A stretch of DNA of 64,000 nt. Origin: WAOL01 sp964399035. Lineage in GTDB: Archaea; Thermoproteota; Thermoprotei_A; Sulfolobales; NBVN01. The position numbers and the translations under genes are program-made. The notes beneath the pieces were generated by a model. It ran no database searches and was not told the origin of the DNA. It was given only the letters and a program-made list of their open reading frames with translations. Positions 1-9,208 of the stretch are shown here, piece by piece. Position 1 is the stretch's first letter; the number at the start of each line of letters is the position of its first letter. The stretch covers positions 1 through 64,000 of the forward strand of contig CAYNPH010000037.1 of assembly GCA_964399035.1 (NCBI GenBank). The letters are read 5' to 3'.

Positions 1-1
1 G

Positions 2-145
2 ATAACCAAGATAGTTAAGGAGGTAAACCTCCTGGGCATGGACATAGTGGAGCTCTACCCGCCAATGGATGTTAGGGAGATGACCAGCCACTTAGCCGTG
101 TGGATCATAATGTACGCTGTGGCCGCCACCCTTAACAGGGATTAA
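2..145 (+). CDS. Ureohydrolase-family C-terminus (agmatinase/arginase-like), 5'-truncated
   Basis: The frame is open from the window edge to TAA at 143-145, so only the last 47 residues are visible. They contain GMDIVELYPPMD followed by a long hydrophobic helix, LAVWIIMYAVAATL. This matches the last strand (GxDxVExxPxxD) and closing helix of the agmatinase/arginase fold, which hydrolyses guanidino compounds such as agmatine at a dimanganese site. The metal-binding His and Asp residues lie upstream of the window. Assignment rests on this short tail, so substrate is open. Confidence 0.45.
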   Translation: MTKIVKEVNLLGMDIVELYPPMDVREMTSHLAVWIIMYAVAATLNRD

Positions 146-170
146 CCCCCGTTAAGACCGGTGCGCGTTA

Positions 171-926
171 ATGGGGTTAGCGCCGCACGAGGACCTCTAC
201 GGAGAGGCGAGGATGTATGACTCAATGTTCTCTTGGGATCCGAGTACTGAGGTTCAGTACGTCATTGAGGTGGCGAGGCACTTCAGGGCAGGTGATGTGA
301 GCCGGGTTCTCGATGTGGGTTGCGGGACGGGCAGGGTTGCCGCGGGTTTTAGGGGCCTCGGGTACGATGTCTTGTGCCTCGACTTAAGTTACGAGATGTG
401 TAGCTATGCCCGCAGGACACGTGCTCTGGAGGTCGTGGTCGCTGACGCCGTGAGCATCCCGTTGAGGGAGGCTTCCATGGACTTAGCCTATAGCTTCCTA
501 GCCGTGCTAAACCACTTAAGCTCCTTAGCCTCGCTCGAGGAGCATCTCAGGGAGGTGTGGAGGGTTCTGAGGGGTGGCGGGGTGTACGTGGCGGACCTCG
601 TCGTCAACACACCCGACTGCGTTGGGGTGTGTGATGAGTGGGAAACGCGGCTCGAGGGGCAGCCATGCGTGGTTCGCCACGCCGTGAAGGAGGTTGAGGG
701 CAGGTACTTCACTGAAGTGCTGGAGATCATGTGCGTGGGCGGGACGCGCCGTAGGTTTGAGTCTAGGCTTCATGCGCCGGGAGCGAGTGAGTTGGTTGAG
801 GTCGGGAAGCGCGTGGGGTTCGATAAGGTGGTATTCTTGAAGCCCTTCAAACTTGAGGTGTTGAGCGAGCCTAGGGGCCGGGCCTTCATGGTGCTGGTTA
901 AGCCGCGGTCGTCTAGGAGGCGTTGA
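171..926 (+). CDS. Class I SAM-dependent methyltransferase
   Basis: A 251-residue protein. The motif VLDVGCGTGRVAAGF (about residues 46-60) is the SAM-binding motif I of Rossmann-fold methyltransferases; CLDLSYEM is the motif II acidic loop and VVADAVSIPL the adenine-contacting segment. This is a Methyltransf_11/25-type small-molecule or ubiquinone-like methyltransferase. The substrate cannot be told from the sequence. It starts at ATG 171, 25 bp after the upstream gene's stop, so the two could be cotranscribed. No clear Shine-Dalgarno sequence precedes it. Confidence 0.85.
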   Translation: MGLAPHEDLYGEARMYDSMFSWDPSTEVQYVIEVARHFRAGDVSRVLDVGCGTGRVAAGFRGLGYDVLCLDLSYEMCSYARRTRALEVVVADAVSIPLREASMDLAYSFLAVLNHLSSLASLEEHLREVWRVLRGGGVYVADLVVNTPDCVGVCDEWETRLEGQPCVVRHAVKEVEGRYFTEVLEIMCVGGTRRRFESRLHAPGASELVEVGKRVGFDKVVFLKPFKLEVLSEPRGRAFMVLVKPRSSRRR

Positions 927-1142
927 GGGCGGGAGCCCTCGGTCCCGGTGGAGGGTCCTCACCGCCCCTCGCACCTTCGGGGACGTGCAATTTTCCGCAT
1001 CGGGCCGTGAGACTGTGTCCTTGAGGGGATTTATTTCTTATTTCGCGTCTCCCTTGCTTTTCCGGAATAATGTGTGGTTGCTTTACTTTGCTCGGTGTTG
1101 ATTGTTTCCTTTATTCTCGGTCTTCATTGAATAGAAATTACG

Positions 1143-1150
1143 CTTAAGTA
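1143..1150 (+). promoter_or_regulatory. TATA-like element for the ACT/DUF711 pair
   Basis: CTTAAGTA lies 22 bp before the GTG start at 1173, a spacing that would make the transcript leaderless or nearly so. The rest of the 246-bp gap (927-1172) begins GC-rich and ends AT-rich; no reading frame or RNA gene was recognised in it. Confidence 0.45.
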
Positions 1151-1172
1151 CCTCACCTAACCTCTAGTACTG

Positions 1173-1466
1173 GTGTGCTCGTTGGGTGCGGAGCAGGAGT
1201 TGGTGGTCGTTACCGTGTTGGGTGCGGATAAGCCCGGCATCGTGGCCGGGATTACTGAGGTGCTCGCTAGGCACAACGTGAATATTGTGGACATAGCTCA
1301 GACCGTGGTGCGCGGCATCTTCTCCATGATCATGGTGGTCGACCTATCGACCGGTGATGTGGGGCTGAAGGATCTGAGAGAGGAGCTAGTCTCCAAGGGG
1401 AGGGAGTTGGGGGTTGAGGTGGCGGTCAACCACATAGACGTGTTTAAGGCGATGCAGCGGGTGTGA
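1173..1466 (+). CDS. ACT-domain protein, UPF0237 family
   Basis: A 97-residue single ACT domain: VVVTVLGADKPGIVAGITEVL opens with the beta1-loop-alpha1 pattern, with the D-K-P-G-I turn that contacts small effectors such as amino acids. Length matches the UPF0237 family (about 90 residues). It is followed after 7 bp by a DUF711 gene; the two families are very often adjacent or cotranscribed, so this is probably the regulatory partner of that protein. GTG 1173 is the start. The physiological ligand is unknown. Confidence 0.88.
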   Translation: MCSLGAEQELVVVTVLGADKPGIVAGITEVLARHNVNIVDIAQTVVRGIFSMIMVVDLSTGDVGLKDLREELVSKGRELGVEVAVNHIDVFKAMQRV

Positions 1467-1473
1467 CTCCGTA

Positions 1474-2862
1474 ATGACGAAGATATTCGCGCCCGAGGAG
1501 ATCGGTGAAGTTATTGAGATGCTGGTGTTTCAGGACCTAGACATACGTGCCGTCACGCTAGGGCTGAACCTCCAGGGATGCGCGTCGCCCGACACGGGTA
1601 GCTTAATTGAGTGCGTCGAGCGCGTGGTCGGGGAGTACGCCTCGAAGCTCTCCGACGTTGTGGACTTGATCGCGGGTAAGTACGGCGTCAGGATAGTGAC
1701 TAAGAGGGTAGCCGTCACCCCAGCCTCAATCCTCCTAGAGCCGATCGCGCGCCGTAGCCTCGACGAGGCCCTCCCAACCGCTCTGACCCTAGCTAAGACC
1801 CTAGACAGGGTGGCTAGGGACAACGGCATCGACTACGTGGGCGGGTTCGCGGCCTTCGTTCACAAGGGCTTCACGTCGGGTGACGAGGTAGTGATGAACG
1901 CGATACCTAAGGCCCTCGCCTCAACGACCACGCTCTCAGCAATGATTAACGTCGCGTCCACCATGACCGGCATTAACTCCGACGCCGTGCTGGCGGCGAG
2001 CGAGAAGATCCTGGAAACATCCAAAGCAACTCCGAAGGGGTTAGGGTGCGCCAGGCTAGTGATCATGGGGAACGCCCCCGAGGACAACCCCTTCATGCCG
2101 GGAGCCTACCACGGGCTAGGCGAGCCGGAACTAACGGTTAACGTCGCGGTAAGCGGGCCCGGCGTGATTGAGGCAGCGATCCGCAAGGCAGGACCCAACG
2201 CCGACCTGAGAACGCTGCATGACATCATCAAGAGAACGGCCTTCAAAATAACTAGGTTAGGTGAACTCATAGGGAAGGAAGTAGCTAAAGAGTTAGGAGC
2301 AACATTCGGCATAGTGGACCTCTCCCCAGCCCCATCACCCAAGGTAGGGGACAGCGTCGCAACAGCCTTAGAAGCCCTAGGCTTAGAGATCGCGGGGGCG
2401 CCCGGCACCGTAGCCGCCCTATACCTCCTAATAGACGCGGTCAAGAAGGGAGGCGCGATGGCGACATCAAGCATAGGCGGGTTAAGCGGCGCCTTCATAC
2501 CCGTGAGCGAGGACTGGGGGATGAGCAGGGCGGCGGAGGCGGGAGCCATAACGATAGACAGGCTAGAAGCGATGATGACCGTATGCAACACCGGCGTAGA
2601 CATGGTGGCCATACCCGGCGACACACCCAAGGAAATCATAGCCGGCATAATACTCGACGTAATGGCCGCAGCAATAGCCCTAGACAAGGCACTCGGCGTA
2701 AGACTAATACCCGTCCCAGGAGCCAAGCCCGGCGACAAGGTGGAACTAGGGGGCCTACTAGGCACGACGGTAGTGATCAACGTGCCGAAGCACAGCCCAC
2801 GGAAATTCGTGACTAGGGGAGGCCTAATACCACCACCAACAAACAGGCTAAGCAAAGGCTAA
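1474..2862 (+). CDS. DUF711 / UPF0210 family protein
   Basis: A 462-residue protein with the hallmarks of the DUF711 (PFL-like fold) family: FQDLDIRAVTLGLNL near the N-terminus, FIPVSEDWGMSRAAEAG around residues 340-360 and MTVCNTGVDMVAIPGDTP near 370-390. Family length is about 450. The function is undefined; its constant pairing with the ACT protein upstream suggests an enzyme controlled by a small metabolite. It starts at ATG 1474, 7 bp after the ACT gene. The 113 bp that follow, before a converging gene, hold nothing I recognise. Confidence 0.88.
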   Translation: MTKIFAPEEIGEVIEMLVFQDLDIRAVTLGLNLQGCASPDTGSLIECVERVVGEYASKLSDVVDLIAGKYGVRIVTKRVAVTPASILLEPIARRSLDEALPTALTLAKTLDRVARDNGIDYVGGFAAFVHKGFTSGDEVVMNAIPKALASTTTLSAMINVASTMTGINSDAVLAASEKILETSKATPKGLGCARLVIMGNAPEDNPFMPGAYHGLGEPELTVNVAVSGPGVIEAAIRKAGPNADLRTLHDIIKRTAFKITRLGELIGKEVAKELGATFGIVDLSPAPSPKVGDSVATALEALGLEIAGAPGTVAALYLLIDAVKKGGAMATSSIGGLSGAFIPVSEDWGMSRAAEAGAITIDRLEAMMTVCNTGVDMVAIPGDTPKEIIAGIILDVMAAAIALDKALGVRLIPVPGAKPGDKVELGGLLGTTVVINVPKHSPRKFVTRGGLIPPPTNRLSKG

Positions 2863-2975
2863 GAAACAACGTCAGCGCCCCACCCAATGACGCCCTGCCT
2901 TAACAGTTCACTTAAGGGCTTACCGAGAAGGGCAGTCAAGGAACTAGAGAAGAACCCCGTGCCCCCCAAGGCTTC

Positions 2976-4445
2976 TCAAGAACCTCCGTGAGGGAGAACC
3001 GCGATGGTGGTTGAGGCACGGTCCCCGCGCTGAGTGACCTCAGCACCCAGCCTCGCGAGTATCGCTCTGGACGCTACGATGCCTGTGGCGGCGGCGACGT
3101 TAATCCCTCGCGACAGCCCGGCCCCGTCCCCAGCCACGAATAGGTTCTCCACGCTCGTTTCAAGCTCCCTCGTCACCTTAGCCCTCACGCTATAGAACTT
3201 TATCTCCGGCGCGTAAAGCAGTGTTTGCGGGGACGCGATCCCAGGTATCATTGAGTCCAGCCTTTCTAGGGCTTCGAGCACGTTCGCCGTTATCCTGTGC
3301 GGTAACGCCATCCCTATATCGCCCGGCGTTACGTCCTTGAGTGTTGGTTCGATCGAACTCCTCATCACCCTGTCCCACGTGCTCCTCCTGCCTGCTTCTA
3401 GGTCGCCTAGCCTCTGAATTAGGGGTCTTCCGCCCCCTAGCTTGCTGGTTAGTAGCGCTACGCCCTTGCCGTAAGCGATCGTGTCTTCTAGGGGGTTAGT
3501 TAGCTTGATCGTTACTAGGAGGGCGAAGTTGGTGTTCCTCGACCTTATTGAAGCGTAGGACTCGCCGTTAACCCCGACGAACCCATCCCAGTATCTCTCC
3601 TGCACGACAAAGCCGTTAGGGTTACAGCAGAAAGTCCTGACCTTGTCGTCGTACACCTTAGTGTAGAGGACTATTTTCGGGTCCCTCACGACCCGCGTGA
3701 CGGGCTCCATGACGTAGGACGGGACCTCCACCCTAACACCTATGTCTAAGGGGCCCGGCTCGACCTCGATACCCCTCGCCTTAGCTAGGTTGGCAAACCA
3801 TGAGGCCCCTCCCCTCCCTGGTGCTAGGATGACGTACTTAGCCGTGAGCTCCCCCGCAGTGGTTCTGAGCTTGAACACGTTCCTTGACTTAATGACGTCC
3901 ACCACCTCCGTCCCCGTAATCACCTTAACCCCCTTGCCTTCGAGGTAGTTCGTGATGTTCTCAATTACCTTAACGGTGTTGTCGCTGCCTATGTGCCTCT
4001 GCGGCGTGGGTATGAACTTAGCGCCCGCCCTAGCCGCGAGCCTCTCGAGCTCTGCTAGCGCCTCAGCGTTCCCCACGTAGAGCCTGTCCTTAGGGGCGCC
4101 GAACCTGACGAATGTTGAGTCAACGTACTTCACGAGTTCCTCTGCCTTGGACCAGCTCCCAAGCAACTTATGTAGGTCCCCGCCCACGTCGGGCCTAAGG
4201 TTTATGGTTCCGCTGCTCAACGCGCCCGCACCGCCCACGCCGTACATTACGTGGCATGGGGAGCACCTGACGCACCTGACCGGGGTTAGGTTGCGCTTGA
4301 GTTCCGATTCTATGAGGGGGCACCTACGCTGACTCGCTCTTAACCCCTTATCGATTAGCGCTACCCTCGCCTTCCCGGCGAGTTCAAGCGCTGCGAAGAG
4401 TCCGGCGGGCCCGGCACCGACTATCGCGACGTCGAAGTCCCTCAT
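2976..4445 (-). CDS. NAD(P)/FAD-dependent oxidoreductase (COG2509-like dehydrogenase)
   Basis: A 489-residue flavoprotein. The N-terminal DVAIVGAGPAGLFAALEL is the GxGxxG dinucleotide fold. A cysteine-rich segment CVRCSPCHVMYGVGGAGALS (about residues 58-78) and the C-terminal FVAGDGAGLSRGINVAAATG (FAD ribityl contact) match the uncharacterised COG2509 dehydrogenases. Electron donor and acceptor are not known. It is the last gene of the purine operon, 12 bp after purA, although a link to purine synthesis is not obvious. The start is ATG 4445. Confidence 0.8.
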   Translation of the reverse strand: MRDFDVAIVGAGPAGLFAALELAGKARVALIDKGLRASQRRCPLIESELKRNLTPVRCVRCSPCHVMYGVGGAGALSSGTINLRPDVGGDLHKLLGSWSKAEELVKYVDSTFVRFGAPKDRLYVGNAEALAELERLAARAGAKFIPTPQRHIGSDNTVKVIENITNYLEGKGVKVITGTEVVDVIKSRNVFKLRTTAGELTAKYVILAPGRGGASWFANLAKARGIEVEPGPLDIGVRVEVPSYVMEPVTRVVRDPKIVLYTKVYDDKVRTFCCNPNGFVVQERYWDGFVGVNGESYASIRSRNTNFALLVTIKLTNPLEDTIAYGKGVALLTSKLGGGRPLIQRLGDLEAGRRSTWDRVMRSSIEPTLKDVTPGDIGMALPHRITANVLEALERLDSMIPGIASPQTLLYAPEIKFYSVRAKVTRELETSVENLFVAGDGAGLSRGINVAAATGIVASRAILARLGAEVTQRGDRASTTIAVLPHGGS

Positions 4446-4456
4446 GCCACGCCACC

Positions 4457-5473
4457 CTACTTGAGGAACCCTAACTCCCTCCTCCTGTCGATGATGCTCT
4501 CTGCCTCTGGCCCTGTCCCTATTAGCGTGATGGGGGTGTTGAGTGCGTCCTCAATCCTCTCCACCCACTCCCTGGCTTCCTTCGGGAGCTTACCCCATTC
4601 CCTGACCCCGGAGGCTTCGGGGAAGAGCGTGTCGACCTTCGTTATGGCTACCTGCGTGGCTGAGTTGATCATTACGGCCCTCCTAGCTAGTTCGATGTTG
4701 AATGGCGCGGCCCTCCTCACGCGGCCCGTGACCGTAGCTCTCTCCACCCAACCCCTCCTTAAGACCTCATCCTCCGGGAGCTCGCCTGCGAGGGGTCCTC
4801 CACCGACGCGCGTTACGTAAGCCTTAAACACCACCACGACCTCATCCACGTCCTTCGGACCCACGCCGACCTCCGACGCGAAGGCTGAGGCCGTTGTGTC
4901 CCTGCTCGTGACGTAGGGGTAGGTCCCGTGATAGAGGCTGAGGAAGGTTCCCTGCGTCCCCTCAATAATGACGTTTAGCCCCGCCCTTAACGCGGCATGC
5001 ACTTCGCCCGGGACGTCCGTGAGCATTCCTTTAAGCTCCTCGAAGTCCCTAGCTAACCTTAACCTCCTTAACACCCTGTCCGACGCAGCCGCACCCACTC
5101 CCTGGAGCGTGGAGCCTACCTTACCCTTAAGGTGCTCGCTAGCCCTCTCAGCCTCAACGTGCTTCCCCTCTATAACCCCGGCCTGCGGGTCAATGAATAG
5201 CCTGCCCGCGACCCCGGTCTCCCGCAGCTCCCTGAGTAGGACGTCGGTTCTGATGAGGGCGCCGGGAGGGATCAGTAGCTTCGCCTCCTTCCTCACGAAC
5301 GCTGAAGGCACTACCCTAAGCTTCCACACCCTCCCGCCGTGAACCACGGTATGGCCGGCGTTGACGGAGCCGCACCTAATCCCCGCAGCAACGCCGTCAG
5401 CTATGCTCAAGTACGAAACCACCTTCCCCTTACCCTCATCACCGAAGAAACCGCCGACAACCACGGTGAGCAT
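4457..5473 (-). CDS. purA: Adenylosuccinate synthetase, short archaeal form
   Basis: Makes adenylosuccinate from IMP, aspartate and GTP, the first committed step to AMP. The N-terminal GGFFGDEGKGK is the GTP-binding/catalytic loop (GDEGKGK), NAGHTV follows at about residue 40, and GTQGTFLSLYHGTYPYVTS is the IMP-site segment. At 338 residues it is about 90 shorter than the bacterial enzyme, as in hyperthermophilic archaea. It sits 3 bp after purB, its pathway successor. Start ATG 5473. Confidence 0.95.
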   Translation of the reverse strand: MLTVVVGGFFGDEGKGKVVSYLSIADGVAAGIRCGSVNAGHTVVHGGRVWKLRVVPSAFVRKEAKLLIPPGALIRTDVLLRELRETGVAGRLFIDPQAGVIEGKHVEAERASEHLKGKVGSTLQGVGAAASDRVLRRLRLARDFEELKGMLTDVPGEVHAALRAGLNVIIEGTQGTFLSLYHGTYPYVTSRDTTASAFASEVGVGPKDVDEVVVVFKAYVTRVGGGPLAGELPEDEVLRRGWVERATVTGRVRRAAPFNIELARRAVMINSATQVAITKVDTLFPEASGVREWGKLPKEAREWVERIEDALNTPITLIGTGPEAESIIDRRRELGFLK

Positions 5474-5476
5474 GTC

Positions 5477-6820
5477 CTAACACCTCCTGAGGGACTCCCT
5501 AACGCTCCTTAACGCCCTCTCAACGAGCTCAGCGTGCGAGCCGAGGTAGTTCTCAGGTTCACTGCATGCCCTGAAGTCCTCCTCGGTGAGGGGGGCGCCG
5601 ACGCCGAGTCGCTTGAGCGCCTCCTCAACGCTCACGCCCTCACGCCTAGCAATGCTTAACGCTTCTCTCACTAAGCTGCGTGCTTCGTGCCTAGGCACCG
5701 CGCCCTTAAGCACTAGCCTCACCATGAGGCACTCAGCCATAACGGAGTCCTTACTCATGCTTAGGTTCCTCTTCATCGCGTCCTCATCGATTCTTAAGCC
5801 CCTCAACACCCTCTCAGTGTCGAGCAGCGCCTGATCGGTTAGGAGGAGTATGTGGGGTAGTAACACCCTCTCGCAACTACTGTTCGTTAAGTCCCGCTCA
5901 TGCATTAAGGCGATGTTCTCGAACGCCGCCACGGCCAAGCCGCGGCAGAGCCTCGCCAGCCCCGAAACGCGTTCGGCCGCGACGGGGTTCACCTTATGGG
6001 GCATCGTACTGCTCCCAGCCACGCCCTCGACTAAGGTGACCTCGCCGATCTCATCACGCATTAACTCCCTCACCTCGAGGGCTAACCTATCAAGCTGACT
6101 AGCCAGTATAGCCGCGAACGCCGCTAACTCCGCGTACCCGTCCCTAGGCGCTACCTGCGTTGAGATCGGGTGCGGCTCGAGCCCCAACTCCCTCAAGCAC
6201 CCGGACTCCACCCTCAGGCCCGCATCACCCCACGCAGCCATCGTGCCCACCGCCCCGGAAACAACCCCCTTAACTACCCTGCTCGTTAGTGAGCATAGTC
6301 GCTCGTAACTCCTTGAGAGCTCGTACGCGTAGTTAGCTAGCTTGAAGCCGAAGGTTATGGGTAGGGCGTGCCTACCATGCGTCCTGCCAACCATGACGAC
6401 GTCCTTAAAGGACTCGCTCAGGCTAACCAGTAACTCTATGACGGCCCTTAACCTACGCTTAAGCACGTTGAGGGCGTCCCTAAGGATGAGGGCCCACGCA
6501 GTGTCGATTACGTCCGAGCTCGTTGCCCCCAAATGAACGTACTTCCCGCACTCACCGCATCTCAACGCGATGAGCGTGGCGATAGAGGCTAACTCATGAC
6601 CGGTCCTAGCCTCCATCTCATCAACATCCTCGGGACGCACACCGTACGCGCACTCCCTCAGAACATCAACGCATTCCTTAGGCGCTAGTCTCGCGTCGGC
6701 AAGCCCCCTCATTAGGGCGACCTCAACATCGATTAACCTTCTCAGCACGGCCTCACGCGTTAGGAGGGACCTCATCTCCTCGGAACCATACCTGTAGTCG
6801 AGGGGACACACGGAACTCAA
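5477..6820 (-). CDS. purB: Adenylosuccinate lyase
   Basis: A 447-residue fumarase/aspartase-superfamily lyase that releases fumarate from adenylosuccinate and SAICAR. The signature GSSTMPHKVNPVAAERV (about residues 270-286) holds the catalytic serine loop; HLGATSSDVIDT and GRTHGRHALPITFG are the other two active-site regions, including the TH pair. Its ATG overlaps the stop of the upstream phosphoribosyltransferase by 4 bp, indicating translational coupling. Confidence 0.96.
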   Translation of the reverse strand: MSSVCPLDYRYGSEEMRSLLTREAVLRRLIDVEVALMRGLADARLAPKECVDVLRECAYGVRPEDVDEMEARTGHELASIATLIALRCGECGKYVHLGATSSDVIDTAWALILRDALNVLKRRLRAVIELLVSLSESFKDVVMVGRTHGRHALPITFGFKLANYAYELSRSYERLCSLTSRVVKGVVSGAVGTMAAWGDAGLRVESGCLRELGLEPHPISTQVAPRDGYAELAAFAAILASQLDRLALEVRELMRDEIGEVTLVEGVAGSSTMPHKVNPVAAERVSGLARLCRGLAVAAFENIALMHERDLTNSSCERVLLPHILLLTDQALLDTERVLRGLRIDEDAMKRNLSMSKDSVMAECLMVRLVLKGAVPRHEARSLVREALSIARREGVSVEEALKRLGVGAPLTEEDFRACSEPENYLGSHAELVERALRSVRESLRRC

Positions 6821-7431
6821 CGCTGATCCCTCCTCACGTACTCCATTAGTGAGAGCTTCAGGGCCTCAGCACCAAGCATGTCGACCTCAGCCCCAACCCT
6901 TAACGCTATCCTTAAGGCGGACTCCAGCACGTCGCCGCCCTCACGCTTAGCTAAGCTGTAGAGGGTTTCACTGAAGGACCACGGGTAGAATATCCACACC
7001 CACTCCTTAACAACCTCAACGTAGTAGTCCGGCCTTAACGAACTGGTTAGCTTATAGTGCAGTACGGCGGACTTAACGTTCCTCGCACCCATACCCCTAA
7101 TTAGCTTCACCACCTTACCCATGGTTAAGCCCGTGTCAACCACCTCATCAACAACGAGCACGTCCTTACCGCTAACGTCCAGCGGCTCGTGAATGCTTAC
7201 CTGCGGCTCCTCAAACACCCTCCCCGCAACCCCCCAGAACCTTGACCTGATGACATACATCTCCTCAATACCCAGCACGTCGCTGATTATGCGGGCAGGA
7301 ACTAAGCCACCCCTAGAGATTGTGACGATGGCGTCGAAGGAGGCCCCAGAATCAAGTATCCTCCCCGCAAGCGAGTAACAGAGCTTAAGCGCCTCACCCC
7401 AAGGAACGTACTTAACCCTCACAGCCACCAC
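6817..7431 (-). CDS. Phosphoribosyltransferase, hypoxanthine/xanthine-guanine type
   Basis: A 204-residue type I phosphoribosyltransferase. VLVVDEVVDTGLTMGKVV (about residues 90-107) is the PRPP-binding motif with its paired acidic residues, and VTISRGGLVPARIISDVL is the upstream PRPP-loop region. Position between guaA and purB in a purine operon favours purine salvage (Hpt/Gpt-like), attaching ribose-5-phosphate to guanine, xanthine or hypoxanthine. The exact base is not decidable from sequence. It starts 1 bp after guaA ends. Confidence 0.85.
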   Translation of the reverse strand: MVAVRVKYVPWGEALKLCYSLAGRILDSGASFDAIVTISRGGLVPARIISDVLGIEEMYVIRSRFWGVAGRVFEEPQVSIHEPLDVSGKDVLVVDEVVDTGLTMGKVVKLIRGMGARNVKSAVLHYKLTSSLRPDYYVEVVKEWVWIFYPWSFSETLYSLAKREGGDVLESALRIALRVGAEVDMLGAEALKLSLMEYVRRDQR

Positions 7432-7432
7432 C

Positions 7433-8980
7433 TCAGCAAGGCTCTATGGTGCTCGGAGGCTTCGGCGTGACAGCGTACGTAACCATGGTCACGCCCTCAA
7501 CCTCCGACGTTATCCTAGAAACGACCCTGTCCAGGACGTCGTAGGGTAGCCTAACCCAGTCAGCAGTCATGGCGTCCTCGCTTGACACCACCCTTAAAGT
7601 CACGACGTACCCAACCTCCCTCGAGTCGCCCTTAACGCCGACCCACCTATCCTCACCCACGACCGCGAACGCCTGCCACACACCACCGTACAGTCCAGCA
7701 CGCCTCAGCTCCTCCTCAAGAATGCGTGACGCCTTCCTCACAACCTCAAGCTTATCCCTAGTGAACCTACCCACAACCCTAACGGCTAAGCCCGGGCCGG
7801 GGAACGGGTGCCTCTCAATAACCTCCTCAGGCAACCCAAGTAGCTTACCTAACTCCCTAACCTCATCCTTGTAGAGCCCCCTCAACGGCTCAACAACCTT
7901 CAACCCCAACCACTCAGGCAGCCCAGCAACGTTGTGATGGCTCTTAATCCTGTCGGCAGCCTCAACACACCCACTCTCAATCACGTCAGGGTAGGTAGTA
8001 CCCTGAACAAGGTACTCGGCATCACCCAATGACTCCGAAACCTCCTTAAACACGGCCGCGAACTCCTCCCCTATGATCCTCCTACGCTCCTCGCAATCCT
8101 CAACACCCTCAAGCCTACTCAGGAACCTCTCCCTAGCATCAATGATTAGGGGGTCAAGCCCCAACGCCCTCAGAAACGACGCGACCTCCCCCACCTCACC
8201 CTCCCTAAACAAGCCATGATCAACTAAGACCGGCACCAACCTATCCCCGACAACCCTTCGCACAAGCACGGCAGCCACGGTCGAGTCAACGCCGCCGCTA
8301 ACGGCAGCGATCACCCTACCCTTAGACCCGCCCAGCACCCTCCTCAAATCCTCAAGAACCTCCTCAAGGATGTTAGCAGGCCTCCACGTCAGCTTAACAC
8401 CCGCCAACCTCAGGAAGTTACGGAGAAGCACCATACCCTTACGCGTGTGCCTAACCTCGGGATGGAACTGAACACCGTAAATCAAGGAATCTCTAAACCT
8501 AAGTGCAGCTACCTGCCCCCTACCACTAACAGCTAATACCTCAGCACCCTCGGGAAGGGACGTAACGCACTCCCTATGACTCATCCACACCTCCTCAACA
8601 TCTCCCCAACCCTCGAAGAGCGGATCTTCGCGGACGACCCACACGTACGCCCGACCGAACTCACCCTCACACCCGCCAACGACGCCGCCGTGACAAGCAG
8701 CCAGTAACTGATGCCCGAAGCAAACCCCAAGCACCGGCAAGCCAGAATTAAGCACCTCACCACACACGTCAAGCCTCCCAAGGAAGTCCCTCACGCTCAT
8801 GGGCCCGCCGGAAAGAACCACCGCCTTAACGCGGACCCCGCCACCCTCGAGGACCTCATTAACCCTACTTGGGTTCGCTAGGATAGCGTGAGCACCCAAC
8901 TCACGCAACCTACGGGCTATGAGGTGTGCGTACTGCCCACCAAAATTAACGACGAGTACAGTATCGTGAGACCCGCCCAA
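7433..8980 (-). CDS. guaA: GMP synthase, fused glutamine amidotransferase and synthetase
   Basis: Converts XMP to GMP using glutamine and ATP. Residues about 1-190 are a class I amidotransferase: nucleophile Cys in VLGVCFGHQLLA, and His in YGVQFHPEV. The ATP-pyrophosphatase domain carries the P-loop AVSGGVDSTVAA (about residue 225), and the C-terminal dimerisation domain ends in VTYAVTPKPPSTIEPC. At 515 residues it is the fused form; many archaea encode the two halves as separate genes. First gene of the purine operon. The start is TTG 8980; no other start codon precedes the first strand of the amidotransferase. Confidence 0.95.
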   Translation of the reverse strand: MGGSHDTVLVVNFGGQYAHLIARRLRELGAHAILANPSRVNEVLEGGGVRVKAVVLSGGPMSVRDFLGRLDVCGEVLNSGLPVLGVCFGHQLLAACHGGVVGGCEGEFGRAYVWVVREDPLFEGWGDVEEVWMSHRECVTSLPEGAEVLAVSGRGQVAALRFRDSLIYGVQFHPEVRHTRKGMVLLRNFLRLAGVKLTWRPANILEEVLEDLRRVLGGSKGRVIAAVSGGVDSTVAAVLVRRVVGDRLVPVLVDHGLFREGEVGEVASFLRALGLDPLIIDARERFLSRLEGVEDCEERRRIIGEEFAAVFKEVSESLGDAEYLVQGTTYPDVIESGCVEAADRIKSHHNVAGLPEWLGLKVVEPLRGLYKDEVRELGKLLGLPEEVIERHPFPGPGLAVRVVGRFTRDKLEVVRKASRILEEELRRAGLYGGVWQAFAVVGEDRWVGVKGDSREVGYVVTLRVVSSEDAMTADWVRLPYDVLDRVVSRITSEVEGVTMVTYAVTPKPPSTIEPC

Positions 8981-9010
8981 TCGCTTCCCGGGAACACTAA
9001 CTATTCTTGA

Positions 9011-9020
9011 GTATATAAAA
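9011..9020 (-). promoter_or_regulatory. TATA box of the purine operon
   Basis: On the minus strand TTTTATATAC lies about 30 bp before the guaA TTG start, predicting a transcript start close to 8990 and a very short leader. The 228-bp divergent gap is AT-rich and also holds a direct repeat ACGTTAT-ACGTTAT at 9068-9081 of unknown role. Confidence 0.55.
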
Positions 9021-9112
9021 TTTCCTAAAAATCATTTTTAAGTATTACTCAAATAATTAACATAATTACGTTATACGTTATAAGGGCCCCTACATCACGA
9101 GGACGTAGAGAC

Positions 9113-9122
9113 GCATAAATAG
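9113..9122 (+). promoter_or_regulatory. TATA-like element for the ATP-pyrophosphatase gene
   Basis: GCATAAATAG, giving a predicted start near 9148 and a leader of about 60 nt that includes the Shine-Dalgarno AGGTGATG at 9197-9204. That site decides the TTG start at 9209. Confidence 0.45.
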
Positions 9123-9208
9123 CGGGCACCCACACTAAAACAATGAACAACAAGTAATTCTTGAGGGACAAGGGAGAGCAACGTCAATGACCGAGCAGGT
9201 GATGAGGC

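Noticed and set aside
2106..2855. 249-residue antisense frame opposite the DUF711 gene
   Set aside because: Shadow of a well-supported gene, with no recognisable motif.
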